From: Gyrodactylus bullatarudis | Taxonomy: Eukaryota > Platyhelminthes > Monogenea > Gyrodactylidea > Gyrodactylidae | Reading direction: 5' to 3' | DNA length: 64,000 nucleotides | NCBI GenBank assembly: GCA_012064415.1 | Contig: SSNU01000310.1 | Coordinates: 558,001 to 622,000, forward strand | Shown here: positions 1-13,300 of the stretch, piece by piece | Layout: each line of letters begins with the position of its first letter | Position numbering within the stretch: position 1 is the first letter of the stretch | The notes under the pieces: model-generated | Told to the model about the DNA's origin: nothing | What the model saw: the letters and a program-made list of their open reading frames with translations, nothing else | Database searches by the model: none | Program-made: the position numbers and the translations under genes

Positions 1-194
1 TTAACCCTTTCGGTGCCGATGTCTATTTTCCAATTTTTTGAACCTTCATAACTCTACCAGTTTGATAGGTTTCTGGATCAATTAAAGTTTAAATTGAAGC
101 CCATAATATTTTTGGCCAAATAACTTGGTATCTTCATAGCTAAATTTTGGTTTTTATAAAAATTGTGAAATAGTCTCGGCACCGAAAGGATTAA
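1..194. mobile_element. piggyBac-like MITE, 194 bp
   Basis: The element is flanked by TTAA at positions 1-4 and 191-194. It has inverted ends of about 15 bp: CCCTTTCGGTGCCGA on the left, and the same with one mismatch on the right. TTAA duplication with CCCTTT-type ends is the signature of piggyBac-derived non-autonomous elements. No coding capacity is present. A close relative, with a damaged right end, lies at 30753-30924. Confidence 0.7.
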
Positions 195-1361
195 GAAATC
201 GTTTCTATAGATAAGATCTTGGCTAAGAAAAGTTGTGCCAAGAATAAATGAATTATCCCTAAAAACTATATGAAGTTGGTAATCAAGGATTTTTACAAAA
301 ATTTAATTTTTCCATCAAGAATTCGATTTCTTGATCATTTTCACCACAATTCGAAATCCCTCAAAAATTTTGGATTTTTCCAAAATTTAATGATAATATT
401 CAACACACCTAAGGTTGTTTTAATTTCGAAAATTATATATTTTTGTACATGTCTCAGTAAACATATTGAAGATTAAATTTAACTCTACAATCGGGTAGAC
501 TGAATAATGGGTTTGTGTTTTAGAATGTTTATGATAAATGTAAATTTTCTTTTTATCTTTTGCTTGGCCCACCCCTTCAACATCTCCTCTTTTTGTTCAA
601 TGAATTTCAGAATGAATCTCCCATTCAACCTGGTGGGTTATGCCTCTTGATTTATCAATGATTCCTAATAACAAATCTGTAATAATCTGTATTCTTCTGT
701 GTATTTATTATTACTTCCACTGATTGTGTAACATCATGTGTGTGTTAAAAAAACAGGAATCCGAGAGGAGTAATTTCAAAGTGTAAATCAATAGTCTCTT
801 GGATTTCAACATTTTCCTTGGAAATCACAATCATAATTGCGAATATCATTCCTCCACCCCCCTCCTCTTCTATATATAAACACATATCCACTCTCTCGAA
901 AACAACTAAAACCTAAATGTAAAAAAGACAAGAAAGGAAAATTAATCTCATTTTTATATACCCAAAAAATACTGTATCATGTTTTGTTTTTCTGAAAATG
1001 AAAATGCATTTTTTTCAAACTATCCTGGTTTTATTAGCTATATATTTTTCTGGTTTTGTTAGAGATTTTCAGTCTAATTCTCGATATTCTTGGACACTTG
1101 AAATTACCCAATAAAAATTAAAGATCTAGAGAACTTAGTAAGAGATCTGCATGAAAATTTGTCAAAATACAAAAATAATTTGAATACAGTGGTTAACACT
1201 GGCAGTTTCGTTGCACAATTTTAGTTTTAAATCATTCATTCTCCTTTCGCAAATTCAAAACATCTCATTGAAGCGTAGTACAAGCTATAAATTCAAACTC
1301 AAACTAGAAAAATTGAGTATAAATATCTCTAAAGTATATATTTTTTAAACTTTTACTTTAG
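195..1361. other. Non-coding stretch before the first recognised exon
   Basis: I see no convincing exon here. A small ORF at 270-476 is AT-rich and has no protein-like features. Because the exon at 1362 follows a good acceptor and has no clear start context, this stretch may be an intron of a gene that begins outside the window, or promoter and 5' UTR. Confidence 0.4.
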
Positions 1362-4300
1362 CATGATCTTATGCAAAAAAGTCAAGAATGTCATGTTTAT
1401 GAGGAGAACGATTTGATCAGACAAATATTTGGTGAAAACTTCAAAAAAACAAAAGAATCTGATTTCATACCGATAGCCCTATCAAATACAAAGGAGAATT
1501 TACTTTTCAAGGATTGCTCAGAAATGCAAAAAAACTGTTTCAAATGTTTTGACAGTGTCTGGAACAAATACCAGAATGGCACCTGTGTTCCAAACGACGC
1601 TGGGGGTAGTCAAGATGATATTTTCAATGATGATATCTTTTTCAACAAATCTCCAGTTGATAATGGTACGTCTGGTCATAATAAAACTATTTTCCATCCA
1701 ACTACTTAAAAGTAGAAACAGATTTTTTAAATAAATTTTTTTCTTTTTCAGTATTAGATGAAATGCTACTCGATCACGAAATGAATAGTGAAAATAAAAA
1801 GACTACTTGCTGCAGCCTCCATTGTTATTCAAAGCAGGAATGTCAAAAATATTTCTCCGATATTTGCCAAGAATCTCTGCAATACGGTAAACCGCAAAAA
1901 TTATGTCTTTCAAGTAAGCCATCTTCATAACCATTTACAATCTCAATCCTCTTTTTCATAAATGATTTATCTCTGGACTTTTTACTGATGAAATCAAAAT
2001 ATGGTTTATTCTACAGGTTATATTAGTCTCAATTTTTCTACAATTGCAGATCCTTGATTAACAATGATACATAGTTTATAATAGATTTATTCCAATAGAA
2101 ATAAGTTCTTTCTCAGAAAACATTGACAAACTACAATATAATTTAGTTACTGAGAAGTAATCAAAAAATCTTGGTTCTAATCCACTAAATTCGGCATATT
2201 TCAAGAGAAATTTTATCAAGTTTCAAAATACTATGGGAGTTTGTAAAAATTTTAATTTCTTCTCTAGATGATTTTGCCGAAATCAAGCTCATGCCCCAAT
2301 ACCCTGAAAGACTAGATCCATTATTTTGCTCTGTCCGCAAGAAGAATAAGGGCCTTACAAAATTACAAATTAAACTGCGTATTTACCAAAACAATGACGT
2401 AGTTTTAAAGAGCTTCGAGAATATTGTGAATGTTTCTTCTTCTAGTGAAATTCCAAATCTTTACAGTCTTTTTGATATCGAGTATCATTCTAATGAGAAC
2501 CAACCAGAGACTGGCATTCTGAGGATGGAAAACATGAGTGAGTCTTTTTCCCTTCTTAATTTAATTTAATGCCTAATTGATGATTAGAATTCTTGAGTAA
2601 TGAAACACCGAATAATTCAGCCAATCGAAAAAGATAATTTCATGCTATTATATTATATTTTTTTGCCATTGGTCATTCAAACATTAAATCCGTGATACAA
2701 TCAGCTCATCAAATACCAAATTTATAAATTATAATTTCCATGGATTGAAATCTAAATGGAAAAAACTAACAGGAAAATATACAAGTATTTATAAATATTA
2801 TTTTTGTATTTGATGAGTTCGTGGTACTTCTGAGATGTGAGAATCTATGATTTTTACGAAAACCTGGATTTTTTCATCAAAAAATTCGAATATGTTGAAA
2901 AATTTGTGGAATCCTAATCATGTTGCCCACTTTTACGATTTGAAGGAAAAAAATCTTTAAAAAATTTTTATGAAAATATGTTCACTTTTCAAATTTCGAT
3001 TTGGCGCCAAAACCCCATTTTTTCGAAGTTTGAACTGAAAATTTTTATTGATTTCAAAGTAAGAATGATCAGAATTTCAATAAGACGAGAAAGCCAAATA
3101 TTGTCAAAAAATTTTCGAGGGATTTCGATTTGTCAAAATTTCATTAATTTTCAATTGGTGAAAATAATCAAAAAATCGAATCTCGATAATGAAGTTATGC
3201 ATTAGAACAGGATCAGCAGATTCGGCTTCTTGTCTTATTGTGATCGTGAAAATAAACTTTTGATAACTCTCTCACTTGGAAATCAATAAAAATTTTCAGT
3301 TCAAACTTCGAAAAAATGGGGTTTTGGCGCCAAATCGAAATTTGAAAAATGAACATGTTTTCATAAAAAATTTTTAAAGATTTTTTTCCTTCAAATCGTA
3401 AAAGTGGGCAACATGATTAGGATTCCACAAATTTTTCAACATATTCGAATTTTTTGATGAAAAAATCCAGGTCTTCGTATAAATCATAGATTCCCAATTT
3501 CATATCAATTATAATTAGCTTTATTTATTTGATATCCTCTCTAACTTCGTGTAAGCCTAATCTCTCTTTAGATGCTAAAAATTACCCAAGAAGTTTAACG
3601 CTGCATCCTGACTTGTCAAATTCAGATGTTATAGAGAAACCAAAGATTCAGTTAAAATCTGAAATAAATCAGGAATCTATCGTCGCTTGGAGACCATTGA
3701 AGCCATTTCAGCCAAGTTCTTCCCTTTGGTATAAAGAAAAGTCATGTCAAAGTGTAAGTTATAATTGTCCAAAATTCTGTATTTCAGATTAGAGGTAACT
3801 TGAATACAGTTAAAATAGTTTTAATTTAGCTTCCTCTTCAAATTGATCAAATGATTGAAGTAATAGTATGAATATTCTCACGTTGTAGATGGGAAGATTT
3901 TCTCAGGTCGATAAACACTTGAGAATGACTCACATTAAATTGAATCGAAACGTTCAAGTTAAAAATCAAAATTATCAATCAAACATGATGTCATTCTTTA
4001 TAAGCTTTTTAGAATAATGCTATCCTATGAATAATAATCAAGTTTCAGAGTAATGGAAAAATAGATAATTTTTGAGAGAAATTTCTAGAAAACTTGAAAA
4101 AAATTTATCATTCCCACTACAGATGAGCATCAACAATGTAACAGCAGTTGATCCCACCATGAATGAGTTTCCCCTGATGCCTGCTCTGCCAATCAGAGTG
4201 GAACATATTGAAAATTCCTTCCTGTATAAGATATCCCAGAAAGCTGTCCTAAATATCTCAGTGAAAGGTACGTTGAAATTTATTCATAAATGCTGAGAAG

Positions 4301-7300
4301 AATTTCTATTGGTTGTCCCAATCAACCAATCAGATTGGCTTTCTAGTTATTTATGATCAAATTAATTTTTCTGTAACAAACAGTTTCATACGTCGTACAG
4401 CTAAGTATTTAGTACTTCAGGTCTGGAATTTAATTTAAATATTGTGAGTATTGTTTCATCCTAGAATGACAAATCAAATATATTTGTTTTAAAAGTTTTG
4501 AAAATTATACGGCAATACTGTTAGAACCTTTTCAAAGCTTTTTTTTGTTAGACAAGCTATTTAATCTTTATACATTGTTAAACCAATGGAAAAAAATTTT
4601 ATCTGAATAATCCTTTATCTTACTTGAAAGGGAATTTATTTAGCTACAATAAAATATATAACTCATTAAGGTTGATAGTCACTAGGCTAGGGTGAATTTT
4701 AATTTTCTCCGAGCAATCCAATCTTACTTTTAGAATTTACTACTCAGATTATGTTTTGCATATTTTTGAAGCGTGAAAGTCATTCTCTATCATGTCACTG
4801 ACCATTTTCCCACAATATCCCACGGACATGATAAAACAACAACCATGAAGGTCCTCTTAATGATAAGACTACTGTTTTTGAAAATAAATTTTTAGTGATT
4901 GCGTAGTAAAAATTCATTGAAAATTGAGCGGTGAATTGAAATATTCTGGATTGACATAATGGTGAAGCATTTTTGACACATACTTCAGTACAAAATAATA
5001 CTTAGAATTGATAATTCTATCAGAAAAAATAGGGCAAAAATGAAGTTAAAAATTTCATCCTAGCCTAATATTTACTGATGCCAACCAAAGTTACGAAATA
5101 TTCGCCTGTTGTTCTCTAAACCCTTCAAATGAATTTAGAATCAAGCTGAAATATTCTTGATAAAGTTTTACAATATCATGGTTCAAATAGACTCGGAATA
5201 AATGTAAATATTTCTGAATTTTTACAAATTTTTGACATCACAGGTTAATACTCAATGAAAACATGTTAGCCAATCTAGGGCATTTTCGGGAAATCTCCCA
5301 TGTAAACCGTATTGATTCAATTGTCTCACTCATGACTAACTGTTTTCCCTAACACAGAGAAGTGAAAAATAAACCAACTTTTCTGTTTTTTTTTCCTGTG
5401 TATTTAAATTTAATTGACAACTCATAGTATATATTCCATGTTTATTATTCTCTTTTTCCCATATCAAGAGATATATCCTTCCCTTCATGTGTTCATATTC
5501 TTCATGTGTAATCTATGGTATTATTATTAATAAGTAAGTAAGTTGAGAAAAGAAAGAATATGCCTTTTTCATGTAAATATTATTATTATTAAGAGAGTTA
5601 TAAATACAATTGAAAACTGCTTCTACATGAATCTTGTAACATTGCAGTACCAAATTTCCCTTGAAAAAAAAGAGCTAGGGCCACCATTGTTGTACTTCGA
5701 TTGTTTCTGGCTATTCCTCCACTAGAGAGATATTTTTATGCTGGCATTTTACGGTATTGTTAAATAATTCCTTACAATGTTACAAGCTAAATCGAATTTA
5801 GTTTTATTTTCAAATAAACAAGATTCTATTGATTTCTAAAGACAAGAGTTTTTGATTAGATAATACCCCTTTCACTCGATCTTGCAAAATATTCCCAGCA
5901 GTTATGAGTTGTGTAATTTTGGAATACTATCTTCTTTTCTCTAATCAGAAGGTTTGCCTGAGACAATGCCATCTTAAAAGGGACACTTTTTAACCCTCGA
6001 AAGTCCTAGAGAATTTCTTTTAGTTTGTGAATCTACAGTTGTTTATATTTGAATTCTAATCTTACTTTTTACCTATCACCCTGGGAAGTAGGTTATCCAA
6101 AAACTTTTTAAGCAAACTTTTTGGCCCGTCCAAATTGGGCCATTTTTGAATTTAGAACTAACAAAAATTTCCACTCTTTCAATGTTTGATCTCAAATTTT
6201 TTATTGATTTCAGAGAATTGAAGCGACACCAACATTAGGGATCAGAATTGACATAAATATTTCTAATTTGGGAGAATTAGGAACTTCCATCGTCAGATTC
6301 GAAATTTTTGTCTAATCTTGATCCCAAATGTCGAGAATTAATCAAAACATTGGAAGAATAAAAATATGGCCTCAAACTCAAAAATGACCAATTTTGGCTA
6401 GATTGAACTTCTCTTCACTCCAACATGTTTATAGGCTCATTTTATTAAGGGACTCTGAAAATATGCTTGTTCCTGCCTATCTGGGTAAATATTGAGTTTT
6501 TTTGTATTAGAAATTGTAACCTCTCATCTTCATATCAACTAGCTTTATTACTAGAAAAGCTGTTGTAATATTGTAAAAAAATCCGGGGATAAATCTTAAA
6601 ATACTGGTATTTCCACAAGTTTATTTGTAAATATCACCACCACTAGATGGATGAAAACTCAGATTCTAGCCTCCCACGGGAGTTTAATGCTTCCGTACGT
6701 ATATGATTCTTATCTTTTTTACCAGTACCATATATCCCTTTCTAAAAATGTACATTTATAAGTGAATCAGCAAATTGATTACAAATCTACTGGTGTTGTT
6801 ACCCTCAGAAAAACACCTAGGATGCCTCTCTTACCCTTTTGGTACAGAATTAATCTGTAGTTGTTTTCTTGTTTTTAGTGATAAAGTAATAATAGAACAT
6901 CATTTTTAAAATAGGGTTTTTAAATCAAACTTTGAGTATTTATTGGAGAGTAACCAAACTTTCTTTAAACATACATATAATAGAGACGATTTTTCTTCTG
7001 AATGAAATTAAAAACAATCATTCCTGTAGCTATTATTTTTATTTTGGTCTAGTCTTTTATTAGACTTTTCTGACTTTTCACCTTTATTCTCAGTTGTTCA
7101 ATTAACACTGTAACTTTGTTACCAATAGGCTTCTGGGTAAAACTAGGGATAAGATTTGGCGCTAAATTCTCATCGATTTCTAAGTGGTTTTTGGATCAAA
7201 ATTAGACAATACAACTGATTACTGCCATTTGAAATTCAACTCCCAAAAGATTGGTAGCATTAATCCCTAGAATTTTATTTGCTTATCTCGTTAATTTCGT

Positions 7301-10300
7301 TTCTAAAAAAACTTTATTCATTAGTAATGAATCATTACCCACTCTCTTTGAAATCTTTTCCTCGCTCAAAGTTCGAAATAATGAAAATTTGACGCTAACT
7401 TTTCTCCGAATGATAAAAGTGACCTTCTGGTTTTTCACATGATGTTCTTGATATCAAAAACTGTTTAGATTTTTGTGATAACTGCGAATTCCAAATTTAA
7501 TATAGCGTAGATGAACCTTTTCTATGGTTTAGATGGTACTTTGAATTCATGTATTATTTGGTTCTAATTTGTTTTTATCGGTCCATGTTGAATTTTAAAT
7601 ATCGTTAATTCCTTTAGGTAAGGTTATTGGAGATTTTTCCTGACAGATTCTTGATCTAATTTAAACATAAAAGTACTCTCTTGTGTAATAACAATGACTC
7701 TGTGTTACTCCCTTTACACTTGAACTGAACTTCATGAAAGTTATTTTATTATCATTTAAAGATTTATCACTTCCTTTCTTATTGTTCTGTTCTCTCAATA
7801 GCCAAGTTTCATCAGAGAGTGTTTATATGTATTTTTTGACAAACAGTGACATTGTTACATACATAGATTCATACTGTCCTTTTCAATCTGAAATGTTGAC
7901 ATCCTTCTGGAACTCAAATTCATTCACAAAGTTGACAAAATGAATTTTTACACTTGTAATTTAACCCGAGATAAATCTAGCTTGGTGGCTTGGGAAGAAG
8001 GTTGGTTATTTCCCAATTAAGCTTCGGAAAATTCCTGATTGTGTAAAAAAATTTGATTTTGTAAAATAGATTTCAAAAGATTTTGATTTACAGGTATTTT
8101 TAAGGAAGTGCAGAATTTGGAAAATCTGTAAATGATTTACAACAAATACTACTCTATAATAACTTATTCTTGGGATCAAGTCGTTTTCACAATTAAGAGA
8201 CCCCTCTATTTACCAAAGAAAACAACTACGTCATACTCTTCTCCCTCAGTCATGGTATGGCAGACACCCTTTTTCCTATTTCACGTTGTTATCAAAAATG
8301 ATTGATTTCTGTGAATACATAGTAATTTCCGAAGCCTTATTCCAATTAAATCTACTTTTCCTACTGTAATATTTATTGACGATTTCAGATGTCATCATAG
8401 ATCTAAAATATATTCCTATCATCTTGACTTTGGTAGAAATATGGTACTGTAAATATGGTATGTTGGATAGATCAATTTCTCTCAAGAGAAATGTTACCTT
8501 TCATTTAATAACCTACAAGATTGTACAATGTAATATGAGAATTTATCATCATTTTCCTTTTACAGTAACGAACCAGGAAATATTTCGAGCGCTCTTTTGT
8601 CACAAAGAAGGAGATACATTCAACTCTCGTATAGCAACTACCATTGATAGGGATCTTCAAGTTAATATTCCCGATGCATTTGTCCATAGACAGCCTGATG
8701 ATTCATTAACCTCGAAAATTCTACTCAGAGGTACGTTGGTTATTGTAACAAAATTAATTTGAACAATTCGGCATCTTTCTTCCTCATGAATACTCTTTTG
8801 ATAATTCTAATTTTTTCTCAGGATAGAAAAGAATAAATAATCGAATTTTTTTCTTATCAGGTATGCTTAGGAATGGTTTGCAAAGTGAAATACATTTCTT
8901 GTAGGTTCTGAGAAAGTCCTTTGGTGTTATTAATACAACAAGTAAAAAATTTATTACTTTTCAGCGTGTCACTTTTATTTTGCTCTGGTGATACAAAATT
9001 TGACGCAGATTTTCAATCTGGTGTTACGAATTGTATTCAATTCTTTTTAAAGTTATTTATCCGGTTAAATCGACCATAAGAAAAGACCTTATAACTTTGA
9101 ACCCTGATGCCATACTAAAATAATTATTGTTTTTAATGGTCTTCAGAACAGAGTGATTAAGCACTTTTTTAACCTCCTAAGGCTCTATACCTTTATTCGA
9201 TGAATTTCGTATAATTCAGTTTTCAATTTCGTAAAACTTCAATTGAATATTGTAAATTTTCAAATGGTTTCCGTATGTATTATAATAAATTAATCCAATA
9301 TATAAAAATATTTTCAAATGGTTTTCGTACTAAAGGGTAATGAATTTCGTAAATTTACAAATTGTTTTTGTGACATATTTTCAATCGTAAAATATTTGTG
9401 TTATTTTTCAGATGAATTTCGTAGGCTGAAGTTTTCTATTTCGTAAATTTACAAATGGTTTTCATAAAACCACGTAATCAATCTCGTAAGGAGTACACTT
9501 CAAGCTTAAAGTTACAAAGTCACAAAAACAATTTGTAAATTTACAAAATTCATTACCATTTAGTACGAAAACCATTTGAAAATATTTTTATATATTGGAT
9601 TAATTTATTATAATACATACGGAAACCATTTGAAAATTTACAATATTCAATTGAAATTTTTCGAAATTGAATATTGAATTATACGAAATTCACCTAAAAA
9701 GGCATAGTAATTATTAAGAGTAATTATTATAGGTAAGAGGTTCCAGATTTGACAAAAACTCATCTTCATCTTACTAATACGAATCAAGAGATATAATATA
9801 TTTAATAGAGTAGGTCAAATTTTTTAACTTTTCCCAGCCTTAATCTCATTTTGAAGATAAATGCAAACTATGCATTTTTCCCTATAAAACCATACGTTTT
9901 CGAGTTATTTCTGATATACAAAATCTCGATTGAAAATGACAATTTTTGAACACGCGCCAAGATTTTTTCAATGATTCTACAAAATTAAAATTTTGAATAG
10001 ATTTTGGATACTGAATAAAAATAGGGCCTATAGTAAAAATTAAGTATTTTTTCACATTTTGAATGAAATTCTTTTTCATCGTTAAAACATCACTTTTTGA
10101 TTAGGTCGTAGGATATTGTTCGGAGAAAATAAATTTTGTATTACCCTAATATTTATGTATAATAAATGTAGTAATTTTCTCTAAATTTTTTAGTAAACTT
10201 TACAAGTTTCCCGGGATACCTCAAAGTGCAAATCTATACCCCGAATAGAGTTTCAGGATCAAATCAGACAAAACCTAGATATATTGCCAAATTTGAGCAC

Positions 10301-13300
10301 TACCTCTTGGACAGATCATCTTCCATTATCGAGTACCATTTATCAAAGTCTATCTATTATGATGAGATAATATTTGCCCTTCAAGATTGCCAGATGAAAA
10401 ATGCATTTTACCTTACTCTCCCCTCAGCAATTAGCACTGTAATCCCGGCCAAAGACTCATCAACAGAGGGTATTCTTGAGTCGATGAATTATCGAATCAA
10501 AGAATACCTCAACATTGATCATAACATTAGTTTAGTGGAAAGGTATTCTGGGGATTTGATAAAAATCACTTTTCTCACTATCGTGATCTGTCTTTTTGGA
10601 CTATTCTTATGGATATGCATTAAAAAGGTTATCCTTAAACGCCTCAGGAGGTGGCATCAAAAGAGAATTATTTTCACAAAGAAACTCGATCTAGTCCTCT
10701 ATTTATCGTTTAGAGTTTTCTATTCCTTTTTGTTTACGTTCACAGTCGCAATATCTCTCAGCTTGTCAATTATGAATTCTAGTGATTTATCAGCAAGCGT
10801 AAGACCCTTCAATCAATTCCGAGGCAACACCAACCATCAGGAAAAGAGACCCAAAAATGATCTCTATCAAAACTACAAGTACCTGGATCATCTTTCATGC
10901 CAGGCGAACCTTCAGAGTGAAATAACTGCACAGCTAGTCAACTTGGAAAGATTCAAGAACTCTTTCTCGCAACAATACTACTCAAAGATAACAAATGAAA
11001 ATCCAATTGTCAATAGAACCTTTGACCTGATGCAGTTCGCAATGGATGCTGCTATCGATAGATTCATGAGGGATCACATGATACGTGTTGAGTACAAGAT
11101 GAAGCGCATCCTGATGATACCAAAGACAATATACATGAGGATTTCAAAGAACATTAGAAAAAGTCCCTGGCTCGGATTACTCAATAGAATTGATTATGCT
11201 GATCCAGACCAACACAATCAGTCTCAAATTAAAGACTTTTACTCTCTCCTCTCTTGGATGAATATTCAGAAAATGGACAAGTTCTCGTCCACTTTGGAGC
11301 CAAACTCAAAGTGAGTCTTATATATTTGTTATCGTGAGTTTGGAGAGAACTACTCTTGAGGTGTTTAGCCGAATACGCAAATCAAAGAATACTGGTCAAA
11401 AGAAGTTTTTCAGGATCTAAATTAGACCAGTGAACCAATTATGCTGAGTCTGATCCAATGAAATTTCGATAATTTAAAATCCCTCGAGTATGATGCAGAA
11501 TTAGGAAATTTGAAGGTCATATTCGAGATTTTTGTAAAGATTCTAGATTCCCAACTTCATATCAACCAACTTTATTTCGAATGACATCTTTTCCAGTTTA
11601 TTTCAATTCTCTACTACCAGATAAAAATTGCTAATTGAGAACAAAATCCAAAAAAGTATCACTCAAAAGGACATTTAATTACACTACCTCTGATTTAATT
11701 ACAGGCCAAAAAACTTTCTTGTCCATTTTATTCTATACATTTTTCTATCTTGAATCAAGAAATAACTGCAAAGACTTGGGATAAAATAAAATTACCCTTC
11801 CAATAATTTTCCTAGTATTCAAGAAGAAATTACTCTCTCCCTTTTAGCTAGGGAAAAATGCTTCATTCATTCTCAAGTGTGCCATTTTTCTATATCCTTT
11901 TATATGTGGTGGTAGTGGGGGGGGGGGTTATTCTAAATCTTTGATTTGTTACTCAGCATCTAATGGAAAGGATTTGGGTTAATGAACTCTTGTACTTTTT
12001 CATTGTTGAAAATTGTTCAATGAATATACAAGAATTTTCAGTAAACCTTACGATGAAACCACGTTTGAATGTTCATGATCGAAAACTTTAAGAATATCCT
12101 AGAGTTATATCATTCTTAAATGTGGGGTTATATGCAAGTAGAAGTATTTTTTCATACTAAAATTAATTAAAAAATACTATTAAATAATTGAAAATCACGA
12201 TCTTGCATAATCATAACAAGATATATTACCTCAAAAGGGGTGAAAATTACACATGCATCGGCCAAGGAAATCGAATATTACCACTGAAGATATGAGAAAT
12301 GACCCTTTGAATTCTGGGATGGAACTAGATTACCCTGAAATCAACTAGAGTTTTTAATCTCAAAGTTAAAAAAGCAGCAGTCTGGTATAAAATGGTCATA
12401 TTCTTGTCAGAATCTTGTATTTTTTCCGCGAATTATAGCTTAAAATCTGTGGAAAAATTTTTTTAAATAGAAGTAATAGATATATTAACACCAAATGCAC
12501 ATTTCTTAAAAGGATCATCAGTGGTATCACTTTAAAAATGATAAGAGTAAATTAATTGAATGAAAATTATAGTTTAAAAATGTAAAAGAAATAGTAAAAA
12601 TTAAGAATAAGAATAAAATATGAGCTAAAAAACACCAAAACTCTCCAATAAATAGCAACAATGGAGAGAAAAGTGAAAAAGCTCACATAGGCCAAGGTAG
12701 TTGAAGATTATAGGAATAGTTTTTCTGAACACATAGATTGGGTTTGTATTGATTAAAAAAGAATTTCTCCTTTACCCATACATCTATGCTGTCATCCCCT
12801 AGATTTTTGTACAAAACGGAAAAATTTGAAATTGAAGCTGCGTGGTTATCCTGATTGAGATGTCTAGTAACCGCGGTATCCTTATGTAGATGATCATTGG
12901 ATTTTGTTGACAATTTTCTAATAGTTCTTCCTATAATTTGTCCATTCCTCAGAACTTGCGATTCTTCTTATCCTCTTCCCTAGACCAATTACTAAGCCAA
13001 TTTTATAACGGGAAGTATCTTCGTTATGCTCGTTTCATTCTTTTTACTCATTTGGCTCAGACATATGGTTTTAAGTGGATTTTCGGACGTATTTGAACGT
13101 ATTTATTAGATGAAATTTGAAAACTAACTCTTGTGCTCGTATCATAGAATAAATGTTGCCAGCAGAAATCTCTGATTCATTCCCACCATGAAATTTTCTC
13201 ACAATCCTAATTTTTTTTGATAATTTCAGTTTAACTCAATACATCTCACAATTGGACATATCCCTGTCACGTGATACATTCTACACGTTTCAATCAAGCC

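Noticed and set aside
2978..3205. 75-codon plus frame
   Set aside because: It lies wholly inside the fold-back MITE arms and loop.
8376..8562. Upstream extension of the frame containing exon 6
   Set aside because: The good acceptor at 8563-8565 and phase agreement with exon 5 place the exon start at 8566, so the upstream part is intron.
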